Assembly: GCF_020439865.1 (NCBI RefSeq)
Contig: NZ_JAGRPF010000129.1
Location: 1-56,125 of the forward strand
DNA from: Prosthecobacter sp.
Lineage (GTDB): Bacteria > Verrucomicrobiota > Verrucomicrobiia > Verrucomicrobiales > Verrucomicrobiaceae
Reading direction: 5' to 3'
DNA: 56,125 nt
Position numbers and translations under genes: made by a program. The first letter of the stretch is position 1. Each line of letters starts with the position of its first letter. Below the pieces are notes generated by a model that saw only the letters and a list, made by a program, of their open reading frames with translations, ran no database searches and was not told the origin of the DNA. Shown here piece after piece: positions 16,267-23,850 of this stretch.

Positions 16267-18423
16267 TCAATCGTCGCTGCGCAGTCCCTCCACGATCGCC
16301 GCATCTGCCACGCCACAGACCCAGGCGGTGGCGACCGCGGCGAGAACGCTTTCGAGATGAAACGCGAAATGCCCGGTGACCGGAAGCGAGACGTCGTCCA
16401 GCGCGCACAAGCGGCGCTCCGTTTCGCCTTCCGCCAGATGAATGACCTCGTCCTTCACCCACACCGCCCGTCCACCGCTCGAGCGATGGGCCGCCAGCGT
16501 GGCATTCCCAGGGTCGCGGGAGAAAAAGACCACGCTGCCTTTGCTATACTCCGCCATGCCCGCGACGAGCGGATCGTCGGCGTTCAGCACCGCTGTGCCG
16601 CCCGGAAGCACCACATCCACGACACAGCGTTTCACCTTGGTCATCTGTTCGAGCGTGTCGATGTAGCCGAGTCCGAGGTGCTCCGTGCCGACGTTGAGCA
16701 CCACGCCGATCTGGCAGCGATCATAGCCGACGCCTTCGAGGATGATGGACTCCGCGCTCGTCTCGCAAATCGCAATCTCCGTCCACGGGTGCAGCAGCAC
16801 GCCCTGAGTGCCGAAAAGCCGGTCTCCCTGCTTCGATTCGGCATGACGCTCGCCGAATTGCAGACCGTCGCTGTGGCTGACACCAAGAAACTTGCCGGTC
16901 GATTTGAGCAGGTGCGCCACCAGCTTCGTGGCCGTCGTTTTGCCGTGCGTGCCGGTGATTCCGATGACCGGGATGCGCCCGTCTTCGCCCTCTGGAAAGA
17001 GCATGTCGACGATCGCCTCACCCACGGGACGCCCCTGTCCCACAGCAGGCTTCAAATGGATATTCAGGCCCGGACTCGCATTAATCTCCACGAGTGCACC
17101 ACCCTGCTCTTCCAGCGGCCGGCCAATGTCGCGACAAACCACGTCGATGCCGCAGATGTCGAGCCCCGCCGTCTTTGCGGCCACCACGACATGCTCGCGA
17201 ATGCTCGGATGCACTTCGTCGGTCACATCGACCGATGGATTCGCAAAGCGCCACACCAGCACGCGTTCGCCCTCGCGGGGGATCGTGGTCAAATCATGGC
17301 CCTGCTTTTGCAAATCGACGATCATCGTCGGATCAATGTCATCGACGGTGTTGATGATGGACCAGGGCGTCTCGTCACGAGTGCCACGGCGCGGATCGCT
17401 GTTGAGTTGCGATTCGATCAAGTCACGCACGTTCATCTTGCCATTGCCGACCACGCACGCGGGCTCGCCACGGTTCGCCGCGATCATCTTGGAACCGACC
17501 ACGAGCAGGCGATGGTCCACACCAGGAATGAAGCGCTCGACCATGACGCCGCTGCCTTCGTTGAGCGCCTGCTTGTAGGATTCGGTCACCTGCTCGCGCG
17601 TCGAGAGATCGATGAACACACCACGACCGTGGTTGCCGTCCGTCGGTTTCACCACCACAGGCAGTCCCACATCTCCAGCCGCCTCCCACGCGTCATCCGC
17701 ATCCGTCACGACACGTCCTTGCGGCACCGGCACACCGGACTGCTTCAAAATGGTGCGCGTGAGATCCTTGTCCTGCGCGATGTATTCCGCGATCGCGCCC
17801 GTGCGATCCGTCTCCGCCGTCCAAATGCGGCGCTGCTTCACGCCCTGACCAAGCTGAATCAGGCTCCGGCCCTCCTGCAGCCGCCGCCAGGGAATGCCGC
17901 GCTCCTTGGCCGCATCCACGATCGCTTTCGTGCTCGGGCCGAGCGCGTTGTTGTCCACCACGTCCTGCAAACGCGTCACTTCGGAGGCAACGTCAAATTC
18001 TCCACCCGTGTAAGCCGCCAGCAGCAACTCCCGCGCCGTGCGCAGACACTCCTGCACCACAACTTCGTCGAGATAACGCACGATGACCTTGTAGAGGCCC
18101 TCCACGCAGGTTTCACGCGCCTTGCCGAAACCGAGCGGATGCCCCGCCATCGTCTGCAACTCGAGCGTCACGTGTTCCAGGATATGCGCCGGATAAGTGC
18201 CGCGATCCAGACGCTGAAAAAAGCCGCCGCGCTCGCCCACACTGCAACGATGCTCGATCATCCCGGGGAGCCATGATTTGAGACGCTCATTAAATCCGGG
18301 CACCTCGTCCGATCCCGTGTCCTTCAAGCTCCCCAGATCCACCCAGGCCTCCATGACGGGATAGTTCGCCCAGATGTTGGGTCCTCGCAGGAGGTGAATT
18401 TCGCGGATGTCGAGGTCTGGCAT
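16267..18423 (-). CDS. cyanophycin synthetase-like protein, short form (CphA')
   Basis: A 718-residue paralogue of the long CphA. It starts properly just before the conserved block (IREIHLLRGPNIWANYPVME). The ATP-grasp domain is intact (PVVVKPTDGNHGRGVF; LVEINASPGLNIHLKP), and so is the Mur-like P-loop (GITGTHGKTTATKLV). The protein ends (VVEGL-type IVEGLRSDD) where the C-terminal Mur ligase subdomain should begin. The H/DYGHN segments of the long form are absent. No frame-shifted remnant lies after the stop, so the short form looks stable. Short CphA-like proteins partner CphA in some proteobacteria; here it may supply an accessory or altered activity. It is divergent from the HTH-MBL gene across 158 bp. 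Confidence 0.92.
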   Translation of the reverse strand: MPDLDIREIHLLRGPNIWANYPVMEAWVDLGSLKDTGSDEVPGFNERLKSWLPGMIEHRCSVGERGGFFQRLDRGTYPAHILEHVTLELQTMAGHPLGFGKARETCVEGLYKVIVRYLDEVVVQECLRTARELLLAAYTGGEFDVASEVTRLQDVVDNNALGPSTKAIVDAAKERGIPWRRLQEGRSLIQLGQGVKQRRIWTAETDRTGAIAEYIAQDKDLTRTILKQSGVPVPQGRVVTDADDAWEAAGDVGLPVVVKPTDGNHGRGVFIDLSTREQVTESYKQALNEGSGVMVERFIPGVDHRLLVVGSKMIAANRGEPACVVGNGKMNVRDLIESQLNSDPRRGTRDETPWSIINTVDDIDPTMIVDLQKQGHDLTTIPREGERVLVWRFANPSVDVTDEVHPSIREHVVVAAKTAGLDICGIDVVCRDIGRPLEEQGGALVEINASPGLNIHLKPAVGQGRPVGEAIVDMLFPEGEDGRIPVIGITGTHGKTTATKLVAHLLKSTGKFLGVSHSDGLQFGERHAESKQGDRLFGTQGVLLHPWTEIAICETSAESIILEGVGYDRCQIGVVLNVGTEHLGLGYIDTLEQMTKVKRCVVDVVLPGGTAVLNADDPLVAGMAEYSKGSVVFFSRDPGNATLAAHRSSGGRAVWVKDEVIHLAEGETERRLCALDDVSLPVTGHFAFHLESVLAAVATAWVCGVADAAIVEGLRSDD

Positions 18424-18581
18424 GCGGCCGCGATGTTACGTATCCGACGCACACAGGCAAGGACTCCCAGCAGGGATCGTCGACTGAAACGACGGTCAAA
18501 ACAACGAACCGCCACACGCGCCCAAACATCGCGGACCACTTAAGTCTTGCCATCGACGCCAGAACGCATTCAATCGGCCCC

Positions 18582-19406
18582 ATGTCGATTCCCCTCGAAG
18601 ACTTTTTCAATGATGTCATCGCCAAGTCCATGCGCGGACTTGGCCTCAGCGATGCGGATCTCGCCGTCAAAGCCCACGTCAGCGAAGAGAACATCGCCGA
18701 GGCCAAAGCAGGCAAGGTGGATGACCGTGTGCTGCGCAAAATCGCCCCGCATCTTCAGCTCAGCGGCTATTCCCTCGCGGCCATGGCGCATAACGAGTGG
18801 CGGCCGCTGCTTGTCACGGTGCCCGGCCTGGAGCAGTTCAACACGACCTACCACGACATGACGGTGAACGCCTACCTGGTGTGGGATCCGGAGACAAAAA
18901 ACGCCGTCGCATTCGACACCGGAGCGGACGCCTCGCCGATGATCGACTTCATTCAGGAGAAGCAGCTCAACCTCAGTCTCATTTTCCTTACCCATACCCA
19001 TCCCGATCATATTCTCGATCTGGCCCGACTTTCCGCCGATGGCGCAGTCACCGCCTTTGTGCATGAGCAGGAACCCTGCGCTGGCGCCAGAACCTTCAAG
19101 CTTGGAGAAACCGATTCATGGGAGACTGGAGGACTTCGCATCGAACCCCGCAGCACGTGGGGCCACTCGAAGGGCGGCATCAGCTATGTCATCAGCGGCC
19201 TAAAACGTCCTGTTGTCATCGTTGGGGACGCCTTGTTCGCCTCCAGCATGGGCGGCGGCATGGTATCGTATGCCGACGCGCTCGCGACGAACCGCAAAGA
19301 AATCTTCACCCTGCCTAACAACACCGTGATCTGCCCTGGTCATGGCCCGATGACAACCGTTGGCGAAGAAAAGGCGCACAATCCGTTTTATCCAGAGTTT
19401 AAATAA
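18582..19406 (+). CDS. HTH (XRE-like)-metallo-beta-lactamase fusion protein, copy 1
   Basis: A 274-residue protein. Residues about 19-62 (LSDADLAVKAHVSEENIAEA, then a short GK turn and LRKIAPHLQL) match the helix-turn-helix plan of XRE/Cro-type domains. Residues about 85-274 are an MBL hydrolase. The metal motif is THTHPDH (H138, H140, D142, H143), further ligands are H195 (STWGHSKGG) and D216 (IVGDALF), and the last His is in CPGHGP. All zinc ligands are present, so hydrolase activity is likely; glyoxalase II-like thioesters are one possibility. It is the first gene of a three-gene plus-strand run. By hand count it shares about 70% identity with copy 2. Confidence 0.85.
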   Translation: MSIPLEDFFNDVIAKSMRGLGLSDADLAVKAHVSEENIAEAKAGKVDDRVLRKIAPHLQLSGYSLAAMAHNEWRPLLVTVPGLEQFNTTYHDMTVNAYLVWDPETKNAVAFDTGADASPMIDFIQEKQLNLSLIFLTHTHPDHILDLARLSADGAVTAFVHEQEPCAGARTFKLGETDSWETGGLRIEPRSTWGHSKGGISYVISGLKRPVVIVGDALFASSMGGGMVSYADALATNRKEIFTLPNNTVICPGHGPMTTVGEEKAHNPFYPEFK

Positions 19407-19429
19407 GATCATCCAACCCAATCCCAATC

Positions 19430-20314
19430 ATGTCTCAAACAGTTGCATTCGTCGGAGTCGGCAAAATGGGGGCCAACATGGCCCGCCGTCTCAAAGAAGT
19501 CGGCTACAGCGTCACCGCCGTGCTCGATGTCAACACACAGGCCGCCGCCGATCTGGCCGCCGAACTCGGCTGCAAAGCCTGCACCAAGCTCGCCGACGTC
19601 ACCGCGGCTGCCGATGTAATTTTCACCGTCGTCACGAATGACGGAGCCATGCGCACAATCTTCTTTGGCGAAGATGACAACCTGCTGACCAACGCCGCCG
19701 ACAAAATCTTCATCAACTGCGCCACGCTCTCTCCAGCGATTCATCGTGAAGTGTATGCCGCCGCAGAAAAGGCCGGCGCGCACAGCCTTGAAGCCTGCAT
19801 GGCCTCCAGCATCAGTCACGCACGCGAAGGCAAGCTCTACCTCATGCTCGCCGGTGACGAAGCCATCTACAAGCAGGTGCAACCGATGATCGAACAGATG
19901 AGCGTGAACCGCCGGTTCATTGGCAGCGCCGGACGCGCGGCGGAGGTGAAAGCTCTTGTGAACATGGTGATGAACATCAATACCGCCGGCCTTGCTGAAG
20001 GTCTGGGGCTGGCTGAGGCGCTGGGTCATGATTTGAACATGATTCGCGAGGTCTTCAGCCAGACTGGAGCCAACTCCCGTGTGCTCGAAACCGACAGTGC
20101 CGACATGGTCGCCCGCGAGCACGACTGCTGGTTCTCCGCCGAGCATGCCGCCAAGGACAGCGGCATCGCCGCCGACGTGGCAAAGACCGTCGGTCTGAAC
20201 CTGCCGCTCAACGACGCCACCAAAGCCCAATACGACAAGATGGTTTCGCTCGGACTCGGCAGCCTCGACAAGAGCGGCGTCGCGGAACTGACCTTCAAAG
20301 GACGGCACGCCTGA
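19430..20314 (+). CDS. beta-hydroxyacid dehydrogenase family oxidoreductase
   Basis: A 294-residue NAD(P)-dependent enzyme of the 3-hydroxyisobutyrate / tartronate-semialdehyde reductase family. The N-terminal dinucleotide site is FVGVGKMGANMARRLKEVGY. The catalytic lysine is K174 in GRAAEVKALVNMVMN. The substrate-binding block, usually DAPVSGG, is diverged here (LEACMASSISHAREGKL), so substrate preference may differ from known members. Length is normal. It lies 23 bp after one HTH-MBL gene and 37 bp before the other, so the three probably form one transcript. The pairing with hydrolases suggests a short pathway that releases and then oxidises or reduces a hydroxyacid; this is inference. Confidence 0.88.
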   Translation: MSQTVAFVGVGKMGANMARRLKEVGYSVTAVLDVNTQAAADLAAELGCKACTKLADVTAAADVIFTVVTNDGAMRTIFFGEDDNLLTNAADKIFINCATLSPAIHREVYAAAEKAGAHSLEACMASSISHAREGKLYLMLAGDEAIYKQVQPMIEQMSVNRRFIGSAGRAAEVKALVNMVMNINTAGLAEGLGLAEALGHDLNMIREVFSQTGANSRVLETDSADMVAREHDCWFSAEHAAKDSGIAADVAKTVGLNLPLNDATKAQYDKMVSLGLGSLDKSGVAELTFKGRHA

Positions 20315-20351
20315 CCCATTCGCGGTCAGAGCACCCTGAGTCGCCCCCATC

Positions 20352-21176
20352 ATGCTGATTCCTCTCGAAGATCAATTCAATGACGTGCTCGCCAAGGCCC
20401 AGCGCGGTCTCATGCTCAGCGATTCCCGCCTTGCCGCCCAGTCGGGACTGACCGCCGACGAGATCGTGGGCGCACGTGCGGGAGATGCGGACTTCGGTCT
20501 GCTTCTCAAGCTGGCGCCAAATCTCAACCTGCATGGCCCCTCGCTTCTCACGATGGCACAGAACGCCTGGCGTCCGCTCGAAGTCAAACTGCCCGGACTT
20601 GCCCAGTTCAACACGCCATGGAACGACATGACGGTCAACGCCTACCTCGTGTGGGACGAGCAGACAAAAAACGCCGTGGCCTTCGACACGGGAGCCGATG
20701 CGACGCCGATGATCGAGTTCATCGAAAAGAACGGCCTCAACCTGAGCCTGATCTTCATCACCCACACTCATCCGGATCATATCATGGATCTGACAAAGCT
20801 GTCCGCCAACGGCGCCGTGGACACGTTCGTCAACGAAAGCGAATCCTGTGAGGGAGCGAAGACCTTCCGAATCGAGGACACCGAGTGCTGGGAAAGCGGC
20901 GGCCTGAGAATCGAGCCACGCAGCACGTGGGGGCATACCAAAGGAGGTGTCACGTATGTCGTCAGTGGTCTTGAGCGTCCCGTCGCCATGGTCGGTGATG
21001 CACTGTTCGCCTCCAGCATGGGCGGTGGCATGGTTTCGTATGCGAATGCACTCGCAACCAACCGCAAAGAGATATTGACCCTGCCCAATGACACCGTGAT
21101 CTGCCCTGGCCACGGTCCGCTCACGACTGTAGGCGAAGAGAAGGCGCGCAATCCGTTTTATCCGGAGTTCAAGTGA
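20352..21176 (+). CDS. HTH (XRE-like)-metallo-beta-lactamase fusion protein, copy 2
   Basis: A 274-residue paralogue of the 18582-19406 protein, alignable end to end without gaps. The MBL part (THTHPDH, STWGHTKGG, MVGDALF, CPGHGP) is about 77% identical by hand count; the first 76 residues are only about 54% identical. The putative recognition-helix region (AAQSGLTADEIVGARAG) is almost entirely changed. All zinc ligands remain. Equal length and flanking of the dehydrogenase point to a tandem duplication around, or together with, that gene. It ends 13 bp from the convergent 886-residue gene. Confidence 0.85.
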   Translation: MLIPLEDQFNDVLAKAQRGLMLSDSRLAAQSGLTADEIVGARAGDADFGLLLKLAPNLNLHGPSLLTMAQNAWRPLEVKLPGLAQFNTPWNDMTVNAYLVWDEQTKNAVAFDTGADATPMIEFIEKNGLNLSLIFITHTHPDHIMDLTKLSANGAVDTFVNESESCEGAKTFRIEDTECWESGGLRIEPRSTWGHTKGGVTYVVSGLERPVAMVGDALFASSMGGGMVSYANALATNRKEILTLPNDTVICPGHGPLTTVGEEKARNPFYPEFK

Positions 21177-21189
21177 TCCGCCGGCCGCC

Positions 21190-23850
21190 TCACTGCGGTG
21201 TACCGCCGATCTTCAGCACTTCGAGCTTCTTGCCCACCTTGTGACGTTGAAGTTCACGTCCGCCGGTGGTGGCCTTGATGATGAGCAACTGTCCGATTCG
21301 GGCGGGTATCATCGCCTCGTCCCCTGACTGCATCGATCGCACAAACTGTTCGTTCTCCGCGCCGGGCGAGATGCCGAAGATTCGCACTGCACCGGTATGA
21401 TTGTTCGTCACCACCACTTCCGCCGGGTCTCCTGTGTTGGGCGGAGGTCTGGCAGCCGTGGCCGAGGCGGGAAGCGGAGTTTTAACGGTCGGCATCGGGG
21501 CATCAGAGGGGGTGTTGGACGGCAACACTGGCATCACACGCGGACTATTCGTCTGCGCAGGCATCGCACGATTACCGACAGGCATCTTCACACGGAAGGG
21601 CTGTTCGACGATTTGCACAGGCGTGGCCGTCACTGGCAGACGCTTCGGATCTTTCGCGGCTCCGCAATCGAATCCATCGAGAATCATCTTCCGATGCTCT
21701 TCCAGATCCGGTTGGTGGTACGGTTTCACCATGCGGCAGGCATCCCCGAGCTGTTCGAGTTCGGGTGTGGTGAAACGGTCGGGATCGAACGGCCTCATCC
21801 GATCCGCTTCGAGTTTGTCAAACTCGCGCACCTTGGCCTCCCGTTGTCCCATTTTGGTCCGGTGGCTCGCGACTGCAGTACCGGCCTCGCGCTGGTACTG
21901 GTTCTGAAGATTCGCGGCCTTTGCCGCCAGTTGCGCGTCCTGATTCTGAAGAAACCCGATCTTCTGGCGGATCTGCCCGATCTCAATCTGGTGCTGCTGA
22001 ATCTCCGCAAAGATCTGGGTCGCTTCGTTCGGATTCAGCGCAGCCTCCCGCTGATCCTCGGCCATGCAGTTGGTGATCTCCTGCAGGCGTGCGTTCAAAG
22101 GCTGAATTTGCACCCCAAGGAGCTGCCGCTGCTGCATGAAACCGGCGGCGTTGATGCGAAGCTGTTCCGAACTGGCAATCACGGCATCGAGTCGCTGCAA
22201 TTCCGCATCGATGGCCGCGACGTCCTTTTGAATGGCATCCTGGCGTTGCTCCATTGCCGCGATGTCAGCGTTGCGCTTCTCGATGGCCTCCGTGAGCAGA
22301 CGACCGCGCTCCTTCTCTTCCACGGCTTTCGCTTTGGCATATTCTTCAGCCACGTGATCACGCGCGTCCACCAGTGCGGTCCGAAGCTCGCCTTTGAGTC
22401 CGGACAAAAGTTCGCTCTCGAGGACGGCGGCTTCACCGGCGCCCACGAGATCCTGCCAGGGCCCTTTGGCCATGCCCAGAACGACACCGCAGATGTAGGC
22501 GGTCTCCTGCGCAGCATCACCGGCCGCACGCGTGGCATAGTGATTGGCCACCAGTGATCGTGTGCTGCGGACGGCCTGCTCCGGCTGATGCATGACGAGA
22601 TTCATGTAAAGATACATCCCGCAGGCGAGATCCCAGACCTCGCTCTCCGTCTTCTTGCCGATGGCTGCGGCGAGGCTCTCCTGGGCTCCTTTGTAATCTT
22701 CCGCGCTGATCTGGGTGAGGGCGCGAACATAATTGACACCACAGTCACCCGAAGAGTCCGCTTTCAATGCCCGCTGGTAGGCACGCTCCGCAGCCGCTTT
22801 GGCCTGTGTTGACTTGCCCCAGCCGTCGCTTGCCATGGCACGCAGGTAGCCGTGCAGCAGCTCGTTGCAGGGCTGGAGCTCAAAGATGACATCGCCGTCC
22901 TTCTCGCACTTCACGGTCAGCGGACCGGTGAACGGCTCGCACTCCGGCGCGTCGATGGCGACGGTGTAGTCGCCTTCTCCGAGCAGCTTCGCGAGATATT
23001 CCCCCCTGACATCGGTCACGAAAGGCTGATTGAGCGGTATCGGCTGTTTGGACTTCGGCTGCAACACAAGCTTCGCATTGGCGACAGGAAGACGTGCGTC
23101 ATTGGAACGGTCCTTGCCGCTGCTGATGCGTTTCACCACGAGGATGGCGAGATCGCACTTGTCGCGCCTCGGCGGCGGAGGCCCGAGCAGGAAATCCTGC
23201 ACGTACTCGAGCGTGTCCGTGGGAACGGTGAAGCCGCGGCCTTTGTCCTCCGGTTCGACGCCTGCCGCTGTCACTCTGTATTGATAGTCACCGGGTGCCA
23301 CGTCGCGGATGATGTAGTAGCCGGAATCTTGGGCCGTGGTGCTCGCGGTCAGCTTTCCGGCGGACAAAAGCTCCACCTTCGCACCGGGCAGCACCCCCGC
23401 CAGTTTCCCCTCGGCATCCAGACGAAAGACGCGACCATGCACGATCGGTTTGCGTGTCTCCACCACCACCGGAGGCGCAGGTGCCGGGCCGGGATCTTTT
23501 GCACCGTCCTTCCAAAGCAGAAAATCATGCACGTAATCGCGCCCGGCGTCCGTGACGCTGAATCCGCGCTTCTCATCCTCCGTCCTGTATCCAGCCGCAG
23601 TGACACGATAGCGGTAATCACCTGCGTCGAGGCCCGTCAGTTCATAGAGCCCGTCGCTGTTGCTCGTGGCACTCGAAATCGTGGCTCCACTTTCGTTTTG
23701 CAGTTCGACCTTCGCACCGGACACGATGGCGGCCAGGGCGCCGTTTTGATCCAATCCGAAGACACGGCCATGAATGATGCCTTCCCCTGCACGGAGCGCC
23801 GTGCCTGCCGCCAGGGTGAGAATGAGGAGGATCGTTTTCATGACGGTCAT
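21190..23850 (-). CDS. exported multi-domain protein with tandem carboxypeptidase-regulatory-like domains and coiled coil
   Basis: An 886-residue protein (or 883 from the ATG at 23841) with a signal peptide (MKTILLILTLAAGTALRAG). Two near-duplicate beta-sandwich domains follow: GIIHGRVFGLDQNG to residue about 113, and PIVHGRVFRLDAEG to about 222. Each holds GAKVEL, a GLYEL/GYYII strand, GDYxYRVTAAG and a D-F-L-L end. A third, divergent copy (residues about 230-330) comes next. A TPR-like helical segment (about 335-470), a long coiled coil (about 490-690) and a proline-rich stretch (about 745-815) precede a small C-terminal domain. Function unknown; the plan suggests a periplasmic or surface scaffold. 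It overlaps the upstream 971-residue gene by 4 bp. Confidence 0.8.
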   Translation of the reverse strand: MTVMKTILLILTLAAGTALRAGEGIIHGRVFGLDQNGALAAIVSGAKVELQNESGATISSATSNSDGLYELTGLDAGDYRYRVTAAGYRTEDEKRGFSVTDAGRDYVHDFLLWKDGAKDPGPAPAPPVVVETRKPIVHGRVFRLDAEGKLAGVLPGAKVELLSAGKLTASTTAQDSGYYIIRDVAPGDYQYRVTAAGVEPEDKGRGFTVPTDTLEYVQDFLLGPPPPRRDKCDLAILVVKRISSGKDRSNDARLPVANAKLVLQPKSKQPIPLNQPFVTDVRGEYLAKLLGEGDYTVAIDAPECEPFTGPLTVKCEKDGDVIFELQPCNELLHGYLRAMASDGWGKSTQAKAAAERAYQRALKADSSGDCGVNYVRALTQISAEDYKGAQESLAAAIGKKTESEVWDLACGMYLYMNLVMHQPEQAVRSTRSLVANHYATRAAGDAAQETAYICGVVLGMAKGPWQDLVGAGEAAVLESELLSGLKGELRTALVDARDHVAEEYAKAKAVEEKERGRLLTEAIEKRNADIAAMEQRQDAIQKDVAAIDAELQRLDAVIASSEQLRINAAGFMQQRQLLGVQIQPLNARLQEITNCMAEDQREAALNPNEATQIFAEIQQHQIEIGQIRQKIGFLQNQDAQLAAKAANLQNQYQREAGTAVASHRTKMGQREAKVREFDKLEADRMRPFDPDRFTTPELEQLGDACRMVKPYHQPDLEEHRKMILDGFDCGAAKDPKRLPVTATPVQIVEQPFRVKMPVGNRAMPAQTNSPRVMPVLPSNTPSDAPMPTVKTPLPASATAARPPPNTGDPAEVVVTNNHTGAVRIFGISPGAENEQFVRSMQSGDEAMIPARIGQLLIIKATTGGRELQRHKVGKKLEVLKIGGTPQ

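Noticed and set aside
16255..16269. Small palindrome TGAGCATATTGCTCA at the end of cphA'
   Set aside because: Only a 6-bp stem with a 3-base loop and no T-run; it may affect coupling to the next gene but is too small to call a terminator.
16357..18276. A 639-residue plus-strand open frame antisense to cphA'
   Set aside because: cphA' has full ATP-grasp and P-loop motifs; the antisense product is Arg/His-rich and unstructured in appearance. GC-rich codon use explains the open frame.
18478..18505. CGTCG...CGACG hairpin and TTGACC box between cphA' and the HTH-MBL gene
   Set aside because: The stem is 5 bp and no matching -10 element lies at a suitable distance, so no promoter or operator is claimed.
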